In this document: positions 32,062 to 40,052 of the stretch, piece by piece | How positions within the stretch are numbered: position 1 is the first letter of the stretch | How the letters are laid out: every line of letters begins with the position of its first letter | From: DSPP01 sp964607165 | GTDB taxonomy: Bacteria > Zixibacteria > MSB-5A5 > DSPP01 | Direction: 5' to 3' | Assembly: GCA_964607165.1 (NCBI GenBank) | Contig: CAZSIT010000012.1 | Coordinates: 4,716-68,715, forward strand | DNA length: 64,000 nt | Made by a program: the position numbers and the translations under genes | The notes under the pieces: generated by a model | Seen by the model: the letters and a program-made list of their open reading frames with translations, nothing else | Database searches by the model: none | Told to the model about the DNA's origin: nothing

Positions 32062-35000
32062 TTATTTGGTTTTGTTTAAGAAACTTCTTGAAATCTCCTT
32101 GTCTTCTTTTTCCCAGATAAATGGCTTGAAGCGTTTTTTTGTCGGCGCTAATTCGTCCAGTGTATTGCCATCGAACAGTTCGCCGTTTTTGATGACGTAG
32201 CGAACGGTGTTGGAGTTGTGGATGTCATCCAGAGGATTTTTGTCCAAAACCAGCAAGTCGGCGACCTTGCCCGGCTCAACCGAACCCAAATCGTTTTGCA
32301 GGCCCAAGCATTCCGCGCCGGTCAAGGTGGCGCAGTGCAGGGCCTGGTGATTGGTCATTCCCTCAGCCATCATCCAGAGCTCCCAGTGGGCGCCGAGTCC
32401 CTGCTGTTCTCCGTGCGCGCCCAAACAGACGTTGCCGCCCCGTTTCACCACATCACCCGCCCCTTTGGCAACCAAAGGATAGTGGTATTCTTCTTCCAAA
32501 AGGAGCACACGGCGGCGGGATTTGCGGTCGATTTCCTCGTGCGAGGTAAAGCGGCGCAGCTTGGCGTCGTCGTGAATATTATATTTCTGGCGCTGCAGAT
32601 ACTGGCCAAATTCTCCGCCGTAGGATACAATTAAGGTCAATGTCCAATAGGTTTTGGCTTGGGCGATGAACTCGGTTACGTCTTTATACAAAGGCACGAG
32701 CGGCAGGGAATGTTCAAAGCCGGTATAGCCATCCTGAACCATCGACAAATCGACTTTCAAATCCCCGCCCCCTTCGGCGGTGACGTTGATGCCGACTTCC
32801 TTGGCGGCCATAATCAGCCACTGGCGCTGGATGCGGCGGGATTGCATATACTCCTTTAAGCGCACCGCGCCCGCTTCCTTGTAGCGGCGGACGTGATGTT
32901 TGGCTTCCTCCAAAGAATTCCAGCGCACCTGCAGGGTGTACATCGCTGTTCCCGTGGAATAAATGCGCGGAGCTATCAAATCGCCGGTTTCGACCATTTC
33001 GGAAGCGGCAAAGACCTGGTCGTTGGCGTTGGAGGGGTCGTGGGTGGTCGTCACTCCATAGGCCAGGTTGGCGGCGTAGGAGGGGACTTCGTCCGGGAAA
33101 ACGTCGGGCTGCGGGCCTAAATGGGCGTGAATGTCTATCAGCCCCGGCATTATGGTTTTGCCGGCGCAGTCAAACTTTTGCGCATCGGCAGGAATTTTGA
33201 CGTTGCCCGAAGGGCCGACGGCGGTTAGGCGGTTGTTTTCTATCAGTACATCGCCCTGCTCAATTACTTCATCGCCTTTCATCGTGATGATACGGGCGTT
33301 GGTCAAAGCGATTTTTCCCTGCGGGATTTCGCGCGGAACTTTCAGTTCGATGGTGAATTTTTCGGGATTGAATTCCGGCTTCTCTTCCTCTTTCTTGGTT
33401 GAATCGGCTTTGGCCGAATCGGCAGCTACTTTAGTCGTATCCGCTTTTTTGGTACTGTCCGATTTTTCCTCTTTTTTCTCGTCTTTCTTTTTCTCCTCGA
33501 CGAATTTGGCTTTCACCGAATCGAGCAGCAGGCGGTAGAAGTTGTTGGCGTAGGAGTAGGTTATAGTCCTGCCGCCATCGGCCCAGTTCAAATAGTAAGC
33601 CCCTTCTTTGGTGATCTCCTTAACCGGGAAAGGGCCGTCAGTTGAAATCGTCAACGGGTCGCCGGGCAATTTTGGAAAAGCGCCGACGTAGGCGTTGTCT
33701 TTCTGCTCATACAAAATCCAGTTGCCGTCCGGGGAAGGAATCACGTCCGCTCCTCCGGTGAAATAGAGATGCGTTTTTTTGTCCACTCCGTCCAATCGAA
33801 TCGAATGAAAGGCGGTGCGGCCTTCGCCGCCGGGAGTGGTGGGGTCGGCTCCCTGCGTATAAAACACGCGGCTGGCATCGGCCTGCCCGAGTCGAGCTCC
33901 GGGCTCGGCCAGGGAATTAAAAAACGGGCGGAGGATTGGGCCGCTCACATTAGTAATAAATTTCGATTCGCCGCCGCCGGACGGCATCCAGCGCAGTTCA
34001 TAAACGTCGGAACCATCCTCCACCAGCCATTCTTTAGCGTGGCCGGCGACATAAACGATTTTGGAGCCGTCCGGAGAAAAGGAGGGATGGGCGTAGAAAC
34101 CGGCGTTTGGGGTCAGGCGAACTGATTTTCCTCCGGCAGCTGGAGCTTTGCGGATGTTGCCGCCTTCACCATCCGACCAGCTTACATACAGAATCGAGCG
34201 GCCATCGGGCGAAAAGCGGGGATAGTATTCCCGGTCGGCCGATTGGGTCAAACGCCTTGGCTTGCTGACGCGATATGCAAGGCTGTCCTTTTTCCCGGAT
34301 ATTATCAAATCGGCAATCCAGAGCTTTCCCACACCCGAAAAGAGGATTTTTTTGCCGTCGGGCGATTGGCTGGCCCAGCGCATCTGGCGCACCTCCAGCG
34401 GCCCACTTTTTATCGAGTCGCGTATATAAACAAAAGGGCCCAAAGGAATTTTGGCTATAACTTTGAAAGGAATAATCTCGTCCGTTTTGGTTGTAACGTT
34501 GATTTTGTGAATTTTGCCGCCGTAGGCGAGGATGATATTCTTTCCGTCCGGCGTAAAATTGTATCCCGGTAGCACATCATTGACGGCGAACCCTTCCTGG
34601 TCGTCGCGCTGAATCGGAAGCGCCAGATAGTTTTCTTCGCGGGTTTCGATGTTGCGGAGTTTTAATCCTGTTTTAGCGTCATAACGAGTAGCATACGTCA
34701 GCCATCTTCCATCCGGCGAAACCACCGGCCGCAGGGCGCCGCCGTAAAGACCGGTTATGGTTTGCACATCGCCGGTTTCCCTGTCCCAGCGGGCTAACTG
34801 GAAGCGGCCGATGTCCACGTTGTAGTTGAAGCGTCCGGCGTGGGTGGAAAAGTAGAGGTAACGCCCATCCGGCGAAAACGAGCCGGCGGAACAAATCGTT
34901 TGATTGTCATCCTTGGTCAGCTGCACACCGGAGCCGCCATCTTTGTGGAACATCCAGAGCTGGATTTTTCGCAAATAGCTTTCGAGGGGGTATTCGCCGA

Positions 35001-35472
35001 ATCGGCGAGCAACTATATAGTTTCCATCCGGCGCCCAGGCGGGCCCGGCAAAGTTGTACTTGGTTTCTTTGGTTACGGCACGCGGCTTCGTCCCATCCGC
35101 ATTCATAATCCAGACGTTGTCGTTGCCGCTGCGGTCGCTGATAAAGGCGATATATTTGCCATCGGGCGAATACTGGGGCTGGCAATCCCAGGGCATTCCG
35201 GCGGCAATCGGGGTGGCGTCGCCGCCTTCCATTGGCAGTAAATAGAGGTCGCCCAGCAGGTCGAAGACGATGGTTTTGCCGTCCGGCGAAACGTCCAAAG
35301 ATATCCAGGTGCCTTCGTCGGTTTCAAATTCCACCGTCCGTTCCGCTTTGAGCGGGAGTTCGTTGCCGAGCGTATCCTTTTTTTCTTCCTTTTTGTCCTC
35401 CGCCCAAGCGGGGGAAAAGAAGATTAAGCTTAAAGCTATCAATAGTGGTAAAAAGCGAGCAGTTGATTTCAC
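32062..35472 (-). CDS. secreted TolB-propeller amidohydrolase
   Basis: A protein of 1,136 residues. Signal peptide: STARFLPLLIALSLIFFSPAWA. WD40/TolB propeller repeats lie at about 40-640 (each with a motif like SPDGKTIVF, SPDGKYIAFISDRSGNDN, SPDGRSILYVSWSDGEGG). A charged Lys/Glu/Asp-rich linker (about 685-725) leads to an amidohydrolase domain at about 740-1110, with MPGLIDIHAHLG giving the HxH metal site and a closing KVADLLVLDKNPLDD. The propeller may capture or filter peptide substrates in the periplasm. GGAGG before GTG 35472 defines the start. A 33-nt palindromic element is embedded in-frame at 33881-33913 and encodes about 11 residues (LAEPGARLGQA). Amidohydrolases of this shape are common in FCB bacteria with unknown substrates. 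Confidence 0.87.
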   Translation of the reverse strand: MKSTARFLPLLIALSLIFFSPAWAEDKKEEKKDTLGNELPLKAERTVEFETDEGTWISLDVSPDGKTIVFDLLGDLYLLPMEGGDATPIAAGMPWDCQPQYSPDGKYIAFISDRSGNDNVWIMNADGTKPRAVTKETKYNFAGPAWAPDGNYIVARRFGEYPLESYLRKIQLWMFHKDGGSGVQLTKDDNQTICSAGSFSPDGRYLYFSTHAGRFNYNVDIGRFQLARWDRETGDVQTITGLYGGALRPVVSPDGRWLTYATRYDAKTGLKLRNIETREENYLALPIQRDDQEGFAVNDVLPGYNFTPDGKNIILAYGGKIHKINVTTKTDEIIPFKVIAKIPLGPFVYIRDSIKSGPLEVRQMRWASQSPDGKKILFSGVGKLWIADLIISGKKDSLAYRVSKPRRLTQSADREYYPRFSPDGRSILYVSWSDGEGGNIRKAPAAGGKSVRLTPNAGFYAHPSFSPDGSKIVYVAGHAKEWLVEDGSDVYELRWMPSGGGESKFITNVSGPILRPFFNSLAEPGARLGQADASRVFYTQGADPTTPGGEGRTAFHSIRLDGVDKKTHLYFTGGADVIPSPDGNWILYEQKDNAYVGAFPKLPGDPLTISTDGPFPVKEITKEGAYYLNWADGGRTITYSYANNFYRLLLDSVKAKFVEEKKKDEKKEEKSDSTKKADTTKVAADSAKADSTKKEEEKPEFNPEKFTIELKVPREIPQGKIALTNARIITMKGDEVIEQGDVLIENNRLTAVGPSGNVKIPADAQKFDCAGKTIMPGLIDIHAHLGPQPDVFPDEVPSYAANLAYGVTTTHDPSNANDQVFAASEMVETGDLIAPRIYSTGTAMYTLQVRWNSLEEAKHHVRRYKEAGAVRLKEYMQSRRIQRQWLIMAAKEVGINVTAEGGGDLKVDLSMVQDGYTGFEHSLPLVPLYKDVTEFIAQAKTYWTLTLIVSYGGEFGQYLQRQKYNIHDDAKLRRFTSHEEIDRKSRRRVLLLEEEYHYPLVAKGAGDVVKRGGNVCLGAHGEQQGLGAHWELWMMAEGMTNHQALHCATLTGAECLGLQNDLGSVEPGKVADLLVLDKNPLDDIHNSNTVRYVIKNGELFDGNTLDELAPTKKRFKPFIWEKEDKEISRSFLNKTK
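33881..33913 (+). repeat. 33-nt palindromic element inserted in-frame in a coding region
   Basis: On the plus strand it begins GCCTGCCCGAGTCGAGC and ends GGCTCGGCCAGG, 33 nt with self-complementary ends. The host gene is read on the opposite strand, and the element adds 11 codons without a stop. It matches the element inside the tRNA gene at 28361-28393 in length and both ends. Confidence 0.85.
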
Positions 35473-36073
35473 GATTCCTCCGGGATAAATGTTTTTGCGG
35501 GTTGGGGCAGGTGTTACTCCTGCCGCCCGCCTGTGGCGGGTCGGAAGTGGTTCGGCTCCACTCACCATAAATAACTCCCGACACAACCTGAATCTTTCCT
35601 CATCCGATAATTTCATTCAATTCTTTTTAGGCGCGATTCGTTTGCCTTTTTTCATTAACGTTGGGGGAGTATATAAGTTGCGTAACGGTGAAACACAAGC
35701 TCAAATTGATACGATGTTTTTAAGTGCTGGAATTGAACCCAAACGTCCATTTTTGGCGCGAGACGGCGAAAATTTGTCGCTTTTGTGAATACTTTTAAGA
35801 ACGGGTTTTGTTCCGGGATGTGGGATAAGAGGTTGTAGGAATGGTACGGGATTATTCTTGGCACGCAATTTGACCACTATTTTGGGTAAGCGGGTATGAC
35901 TGGAGGATATTGAGCTGGTTGGCTATTGGGAAAGCAGTCGTTTTCCATTTAAAAATTTTACTTTTAAAAAAGTTTGCGGGATTGTGCTTGACAGGCAGGG
36001 TTTGAATGTTAAGTTATAGCCCTTTATGAGCTTTTGGATATACGGTTTTTGCGGACTGGAGAAGAGGAGAATT
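35473..36073. repeat. intergenic region between divergent genes with palindromes and promoter
   Basis: Near 35504-35570 lies a GGCAGG/CCTGCC hairpin with an adjacent CCCGCC-TGT-GGCGGG hairpin, followed by a GGTTCGGCTCCACTCACCAT module. The rest up to about 35980 is AT-rich. Short open frames here have no coding character. A promoter for the downstream gene is at 35988-36016. Confidence 0.65.
35988..36016 (+). promoter_or_regulatory. sigma-70-like promoter of the FG-GAP/dockerin gene
   Basis: TTGACA (35988-35993) is followed after 17 bp by AAGTTA (36011-36016), or after 16 bp by TAAGTT. The upstream DNA is AT-rich (runs of A and T at 35945-35975), resembling an UP element. The ATG at 36074 has GAGGAGA 5 nt upstream. 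Confidence 0.45.
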
Positions 36074-38566
36074 ATGAAACGGGTTATTTTGCTTGTATCG
36101 ATTTTGTTTATTCCGGCGGCACTTTTCGCCTTTCAGCCGCTTTTTGACACCTGGATAGCCTATCCCGTGGGGATCAACCCAACCCACGCCCTGGCTGCCG
36201 ATTTGGACAACGACGGGGATTTGGATTTGGTCGCGTCTAATCATAAAAGCTTTAGCGGCGGCAGTTTTACGGTTCTCTTCAACGAAGGCAATGGGACATT
36301 TAATGTTGATACCACGTATGAGGCTCCGACCACTCCCGCACAGACATTGGCGGTGGATTTGGATAAAGATGGAGATTTGGAATTGATAGTAGTCAGTCGA
36401 GGCGTCCAATTTGCCGTCTTTTTGAATAGAACGATTGAAGCGGCTTTGCCGCCGGAGGCTGGCCGGTTTCGTTTCGCTTATGTCTGTCCGGTCGCCAACA
36501 CTGCCGTGGGGGCAGTCGCCTTGGATTTGAAGGAAGATACGCTGGCGGATACCGACGTGGTAACCGTAAGTTTTGCTCCCCGAGATCTTATTCAAACATT
36601 TCTGAACACCGGAGGAAAATTTCCGAACGGCCCGGATGATGACTTCAGAGCCAGGGCGGGTACGCGCTCGATAGCCGCTGCGGACTTTAACGCCGATGGG
36701 TTCCCGGACGTGGTTGTGGCGGACTCCGCCAGCGACAGCATTTCCGTGTTTTTGAACATTGGGAATGGACTGTTTGGCCTACCCACCCACTATCGAGTAA
36801 GCAACCGGCCGTTAGGGCCGCTGGTGATTGGGTTTATATCGCTCGCGCCAAATTCGGTTAGGACGGCAGATTTTGACGGGGATTCGGATGCGGATGTGGC
36901 CGTGGTTTGCGGAAAAAGAGACAGCGTTATTATATTCAAGGGTAACGGCAATGGAACCTTGACCTTGCAAAACATTTTTTACGGAGTGGGGCGATTGCCC
37001 CAGGCAGCCGTGGCGGCCAACCTGGACGGCGATGCGGACATAGATTTGGCGGTCGCGAATTTGGGGGGGGGCAGCATATCCATCTTGAAAAACAATGGAA
37101 ATGCCACGTTTTCAGTTAAAACCGACTTTTTGGTGAAAAGCGACCCGCTTTCCTTATATGCCGCCGATTTGGACGGTGACGGCGATTTTGATTTGGCGGC
37201 CCCCAATGACAGCGGCAATGCGGTTACGGTTTTGATAAATGATGGAAATGCCGATTTCTTTAACGGGACCCCTTACGCCACCGGCGTAACCCCGGTAGGT
37301 ATAACGTTGGCCGATTTGGATGGAGATGGGGATTTGGATTTGGCAGTGGCCAACAAAAATAGCAATACGCTTTCCATATTTCTGAATAATGGAAACGGGA
37401 GTTTTTCGGCCGGCACAACTCCTTTTACGGGGGGCGCCCCGAATTTTGTGGTTGCCTGCAACTTGGACGGAGACGGGGACGTCGATTTAGTGACCTCCAA
37501 TCAGACCAGCGGGACGATTTCGGTTTTGAAGAACAACGGGGACGGCACTTTTGCCTCCGAGGTTCCCTATCAAGTGGGAACCGCTTCCCCCAATCCGGTG
37601 CCGGACGGCGTTGCCTGCGCCGATTTTGACGGCGACGGCGATAACGATTTGGCGGTGACTTGCGCTAACCAAAACGTGCTTACCATCCTGAAAAACAACG
37701 GGGACGGTACTTTTGCCGTTGGCGCGCGGGTTAACGTTACCACCGGCAATTCACCCACTTCGGTCGCCGCCGCCGACCTGGACGGGGATGGGGACATAGA
37801 TTTGGCGGTAAGCAATCAAGGAATCAGTTCCGATTTAACAACTAATAAAATCATAGTTTATCTTAACGATGGAACCGGATTTTTCGTGCCGGCAGTGGAT
37901 CTCCAAACCGGCTCGGTTCCGATACAAGTAGTGGCATGCGATTTAAACGGGGACGGGGATGTTGACCTGGCGGTGGCGAACAAAGGGGCTCCCTTGGTGC
38001 CGGCCAATACGGTCTCGATTTTTGAAAACAACGGGGACGGCACCTTTGCCGGGCAGGTCGTTTACCCGGTCGGCGGATTTCCCAATTCCATCTTTGCAGG
38101 AGACTTTGACGGCGACGGCCGGCAGGATTTGCTGACGGCCAATTCGGCAAGCACCAGCAACAGTTTTTCATTTTTGAAAAACAACGGCGATTCGACTTTT
38201 GCCCCGGCGATTGAATACGGAGCCGGAGGGAGAAACGTCCACTATCTCTTTGGCTTTGTTGTTGGAGGCGATTTGGACGGCGATGGTGATAGAGAAGTGG
38301 TTGTAACCAACTCCGCCGATAATAAAATTTCGGTCTTCAAAAACCTATCGATTCCGCTGGCCAACGTTTTGGGAGACGTCAACGGGGACGGCCTTTTTAG
38401 CCTGTCCGATATCGTGGCGGAATTCAACTGCGTCTTTTTGGGAGAAGGTTTGCCGGGCGGCTTTGAGCGGGCGGACATTAATTGCAACGGCTTTTTAAAC
38501 AGCGCGGATGTAGTGGTGTTGCTGAACGGTTACTATTTGATTTCTCCGCTGCCGGCCTGCCCGTAG
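36074..38566 (+). CDS. secreted FG-GAP/VCBS repeat protein with dockerin-like C-terminus
   Basis: An 830-residue protein with a signal peptide (KRVILLVSILFIPAALFAF) and about a dozen FG-GAP/VCBS repeats, each with a calcium loop such as ADLDNDGDLDLVASN, ADLDGDGDFDLAAPN or CDLNGDGDVDLAVANKG. The repeats form a beta-propeller and are followed by a dockerin-type pair at the C-terminus (GDVNGDGLFSLSDIVAEFNC and ADINCNGFLNSADVVVLLNG). Dockerin modules bind cohesins in cellulosomes, but in FCB bacteria they often end unrelated surface proteins. Start ATG 36074 with GAGGAGA. Likely cell-surface or secreted. The following lipoprotein gene begins 31 bp after the stop. Confidence 0.92.
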   Translation: MKRVILLVSILFIPAALFAFQPLFDTWIAYPVGINPTHALAADLDNDGDLDLVASNHKSFSGGSFTVLFNEGNGTFNVDTTYEAPTTPAQTLAVDLDKDGDLELIVVSRGVQFAVFLNRTIEAALPPEAGRFRFAYVCPVANTAVGAVALDLKEDTLADTDVVTVSFAPRDLIQTFLNTGGKFPNGPDDDFRARAGTRSIAAADFNADGFPDVVVADSASDSISVFLNIGNGLFGLPTHYRVSNRPLGPLVIGFISLAPNSVRTADFDGDSDADVAVVCGKRDSVIIFKGNGNGTLTLQNIFYGVGRLPQAAVAANLDGDADIDLAVANLGGGSISILKNNGNATFSVKTDFLVKSDPLSLYAADLDGDGDFDLAAPNDSGNAVTVLINDGNADFFNGTPYATGVTPVGITLADLDGDGDLDLAVANKNSNTLSIFLNNGNGSFSAGTTPFTGGAPNFVVACNLDGDGDVDLVTSNQTSGTISVLKNNGDGTFASEVPYQVGTASPNPVPDGVACADFDGDGDNDLAVTCANQNVLTILKNNGDGTFAVGARVNVTTGNSPTSVAAADLDGDGDIDLAVSNQGISSDLTTNKIIVYLNDGTGFFVPAVDLQTGSVPIQVVACDLNGDGDVDLAVANKGAPLVPANTVSIFENNGDGTFAGQVVYPVGGFPNSIFAGDFDGDGRQDLLTANSASTSNSFSFLKNNGDSTFAPAIEYGAGGRNVHYLFGFVVGGDLDGDGDREVVVTNSADNKISVFKNLSIPLANVLGDVNGDGLFSLSDIVAEFNCVFLGEGLPGGFERADINCNGFLNSADVVVLLNGYYLISPLPACP

Positions 38567-38597
38567 GGAACACTTGATGATTGGGAGATTGGAAGTT

Positions 38598-39728
38598 ATG
38601 CGAAATGGTTTTAAGGTTTTAGGATTGGCGGTTGTTACTCTGCTGGTGCTTCAGTGCAGTAAGGAAAAACCGACGCAAACGAAAATTCCCTTCGGCAGGT
38701 CGGTGAGTTTTTCCCCGGTCGATTGGATGGCGAATCCGGCCGGAGGGATTTACGAAGGATGGGTGGTAACTTTGGATATAGTCGGGCTGGGGGTTTACAC
38801 GCCGCAATATTTCAGCCTGGGGCGTTTTGGCTGGGATAATTATGTGTTCACCTTTTTGGATTCGGCGGGAAATGCGCGCGGGGGAGATTTTACGGCCAAT
38901 CAAAATTTATTCACGGAAGATTTTGCGCCAATCGTCCATCCGGAAACTTTGAAAGTCATTGCGCGTCGAATGGCTGAAGGCAATACCGTGCAATTGAGCT
39001 TTGCCAATCGGGCGCTGGCGGGGCTTAAAGTTTTGCTGGTGAGCGTGGAGCCGCTCATCGATACCGCCCGAAGCACCCCGGACATACCTTTTCTGGCCGG
39101 GGTCTGCAACATTTCCGGGAAATTTGACTTAATTTATCCCATTAATTATAAGGACCCGGACGTGGAGTGCCACTATTTTCTGGCCAGCCCCAGCGATACT
39201 TTGATTAACCTGGGTAAAGACAGCTCGACGGTCGCCAAAAACAATGAGACGGAAGGCATCTGGGTCGGGATTTTTGACCCGAAAAGCTCCGCCCGGGGCA
39301 TGCCCGATACGATTTTTGCCAACCTTGATGTCGTGAAAGGCTGGCAGTTCGAAACCTGGTTTCAAAAAGGTTCCACTTTGATCAGCCTGGGTAAAATAAG
39401 ACGCGCGGATTCGGCTGACCTGTCCAACCCCTATACCGATACCCTGCGGAAGGCCTTTCAAATACCGGGCGAGGATTTTAGAATAAACAATCCGCCGTTT
39501 ACGAATGCCTTGGCGGCAACGATAATGTTGACTTTGGAGCCCTATCCCGACCCCGACCCGGCCAGCATCTTTCCATTGCTCCTCTTTCGCGACACAACTC
39601 GTGACAGCATTGCCAGTCTTAATCCGCTGACCCAGAAATTTGAGGACAACGTTCATCACAACTTTCTATTTGATAATCGGGCCCGCTTTTTCCCAAAGAT
39701 AAAAGCGACCGTAATTCCCGAGCAATAG
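38598..39728 (+). CDS. lipoprotein of unknown function
   Basis: A 376-residue protein with a lipoprotein signal (FKVLGLAVVTLLVLQC; Cys at about residue 21 in LLVLQCSKEK). The mature part is mostly beta strands with no family I recognise: DIVGLGVYTPQYFSLGRFGW, a DTLINLGKDSSTV segment, and ANLDVVKGWQFETWFQKG. The composition resembles an anti-sigma-type or carbohydrate-binding beta-sandwich. ATG 38598 is preferred over TTG 38574 because the shorter form gives a normal signal. Its closeness to the FG-GAP gene suggests that both proteins are displayed together. Confidence 0.75.
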   Translation: MRNGFKVLGLAVVTLLVLQCSKEKPTQTKIPFGRSVSFSPVDWMANPAGGIYEGWVVTLDIVGLGVYTPQYFSLGRFGWDNYVFTFLDSAGNARGGDFTANQNLFTEDFAPIVHPETLKVIARRMAEGNTVQLSFANRALAGLKVLLVSVEPLIDTARSTPDIPFLAGVCNISGKFDLIYPINYKDPDVECHYFLASPSDTLINLGKDSSTVAKNNETEGIWVGIFDPKSSARGMPDTIFANLDVVKGWQFETWFQKGSTLISLGKIRRADSADLSNPYTDTLRKAFQIPGEDFRINNPPFTNALAATIMLTLEPYPDPDPASIFPLLLFRDTTRDSIASLNPLTQKFEDNVHHNFLFDNRARFFPKIKATVIPEQ

Positions 39729-39833
39729 CTCCCTTTTGTGAAAGGGAATTGTTTCCAGACCTGGGTAACACTTTTTCAAAATGAGAACCAGAAGGAAAAG
39801 CCCAAGCGTCGCTGCCGCCTAAAACCAGCTCCT

Positions 39834-39893
39834 CCTCCGGCGTCCCGACCTGTCGGGGCGCCCCGCTTCGCACTCTGAAGAGTGCGCCGGAGG
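39834..39893 (+). repeat. branched palindrome with two internal hairpins
   Basis: Outer arms CCTCCGGCG (39834-39842) and CGCCGGAGG (39885-39893) enclose CCCGAC-CT-GTCGGG and CGCACTC-TGAA-GAGTGCG hairpins. The shape resembles an inverted pair of small hairpins held by an outer stem. Confidence 0.75.
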
Positions 39894-40010
39894 GGAAACC
39901 TTGGCCAGGAAGCTACGCTCCCGAAAAGCCCTGAAAGTGTAGCCGAAACCCTTTAACTAATAACCTTGAAAATTATTACCTATGTATAGGAACAATACAT
40001 CTCTTTTTTG

Positions 40011-40048
40011 AAAGCAGCAAAGCCTCTTTCAAGAGGCTTTGCTGCTTT
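40011..40048. terminator. perfect 18-bp hairpin between convergent genes
   Basis: AAAGCAGCAAAGCCTCTT (40011-40028), TC, then its exact reverse complement (40031-40048). It lies 4 bp from the stop of the minus-strand giant gene and 282 bp after the plus-strand lipoprotein gene. There is no long U tract on either side (TTTC then A run; TTTCCGTTT), so it may act as a stabiliser or bidirectional terminator. Confidence 0.6.
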
Positions 40049-40052
40049 CCGT

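Larger units (their letters stand above)
39729..40052. other. convergent intergenic region with two palindromic structures
   Basis: No gene seen. It contains a branched palindrome (39834-39893) and a perfect 18-bp stem (40011-40048) directly before the stop of the giant minus-strand gene. The remainder is AT-rich. Confidence 0.7.

Noticed and set aside
35489..35788. Plus-strand open frame of 99 codons between divergent genes
   Set aside because: It runs through the reverse of a leader and palindromes, has no ribosome site or recognised motif, and its composition does not look coding.
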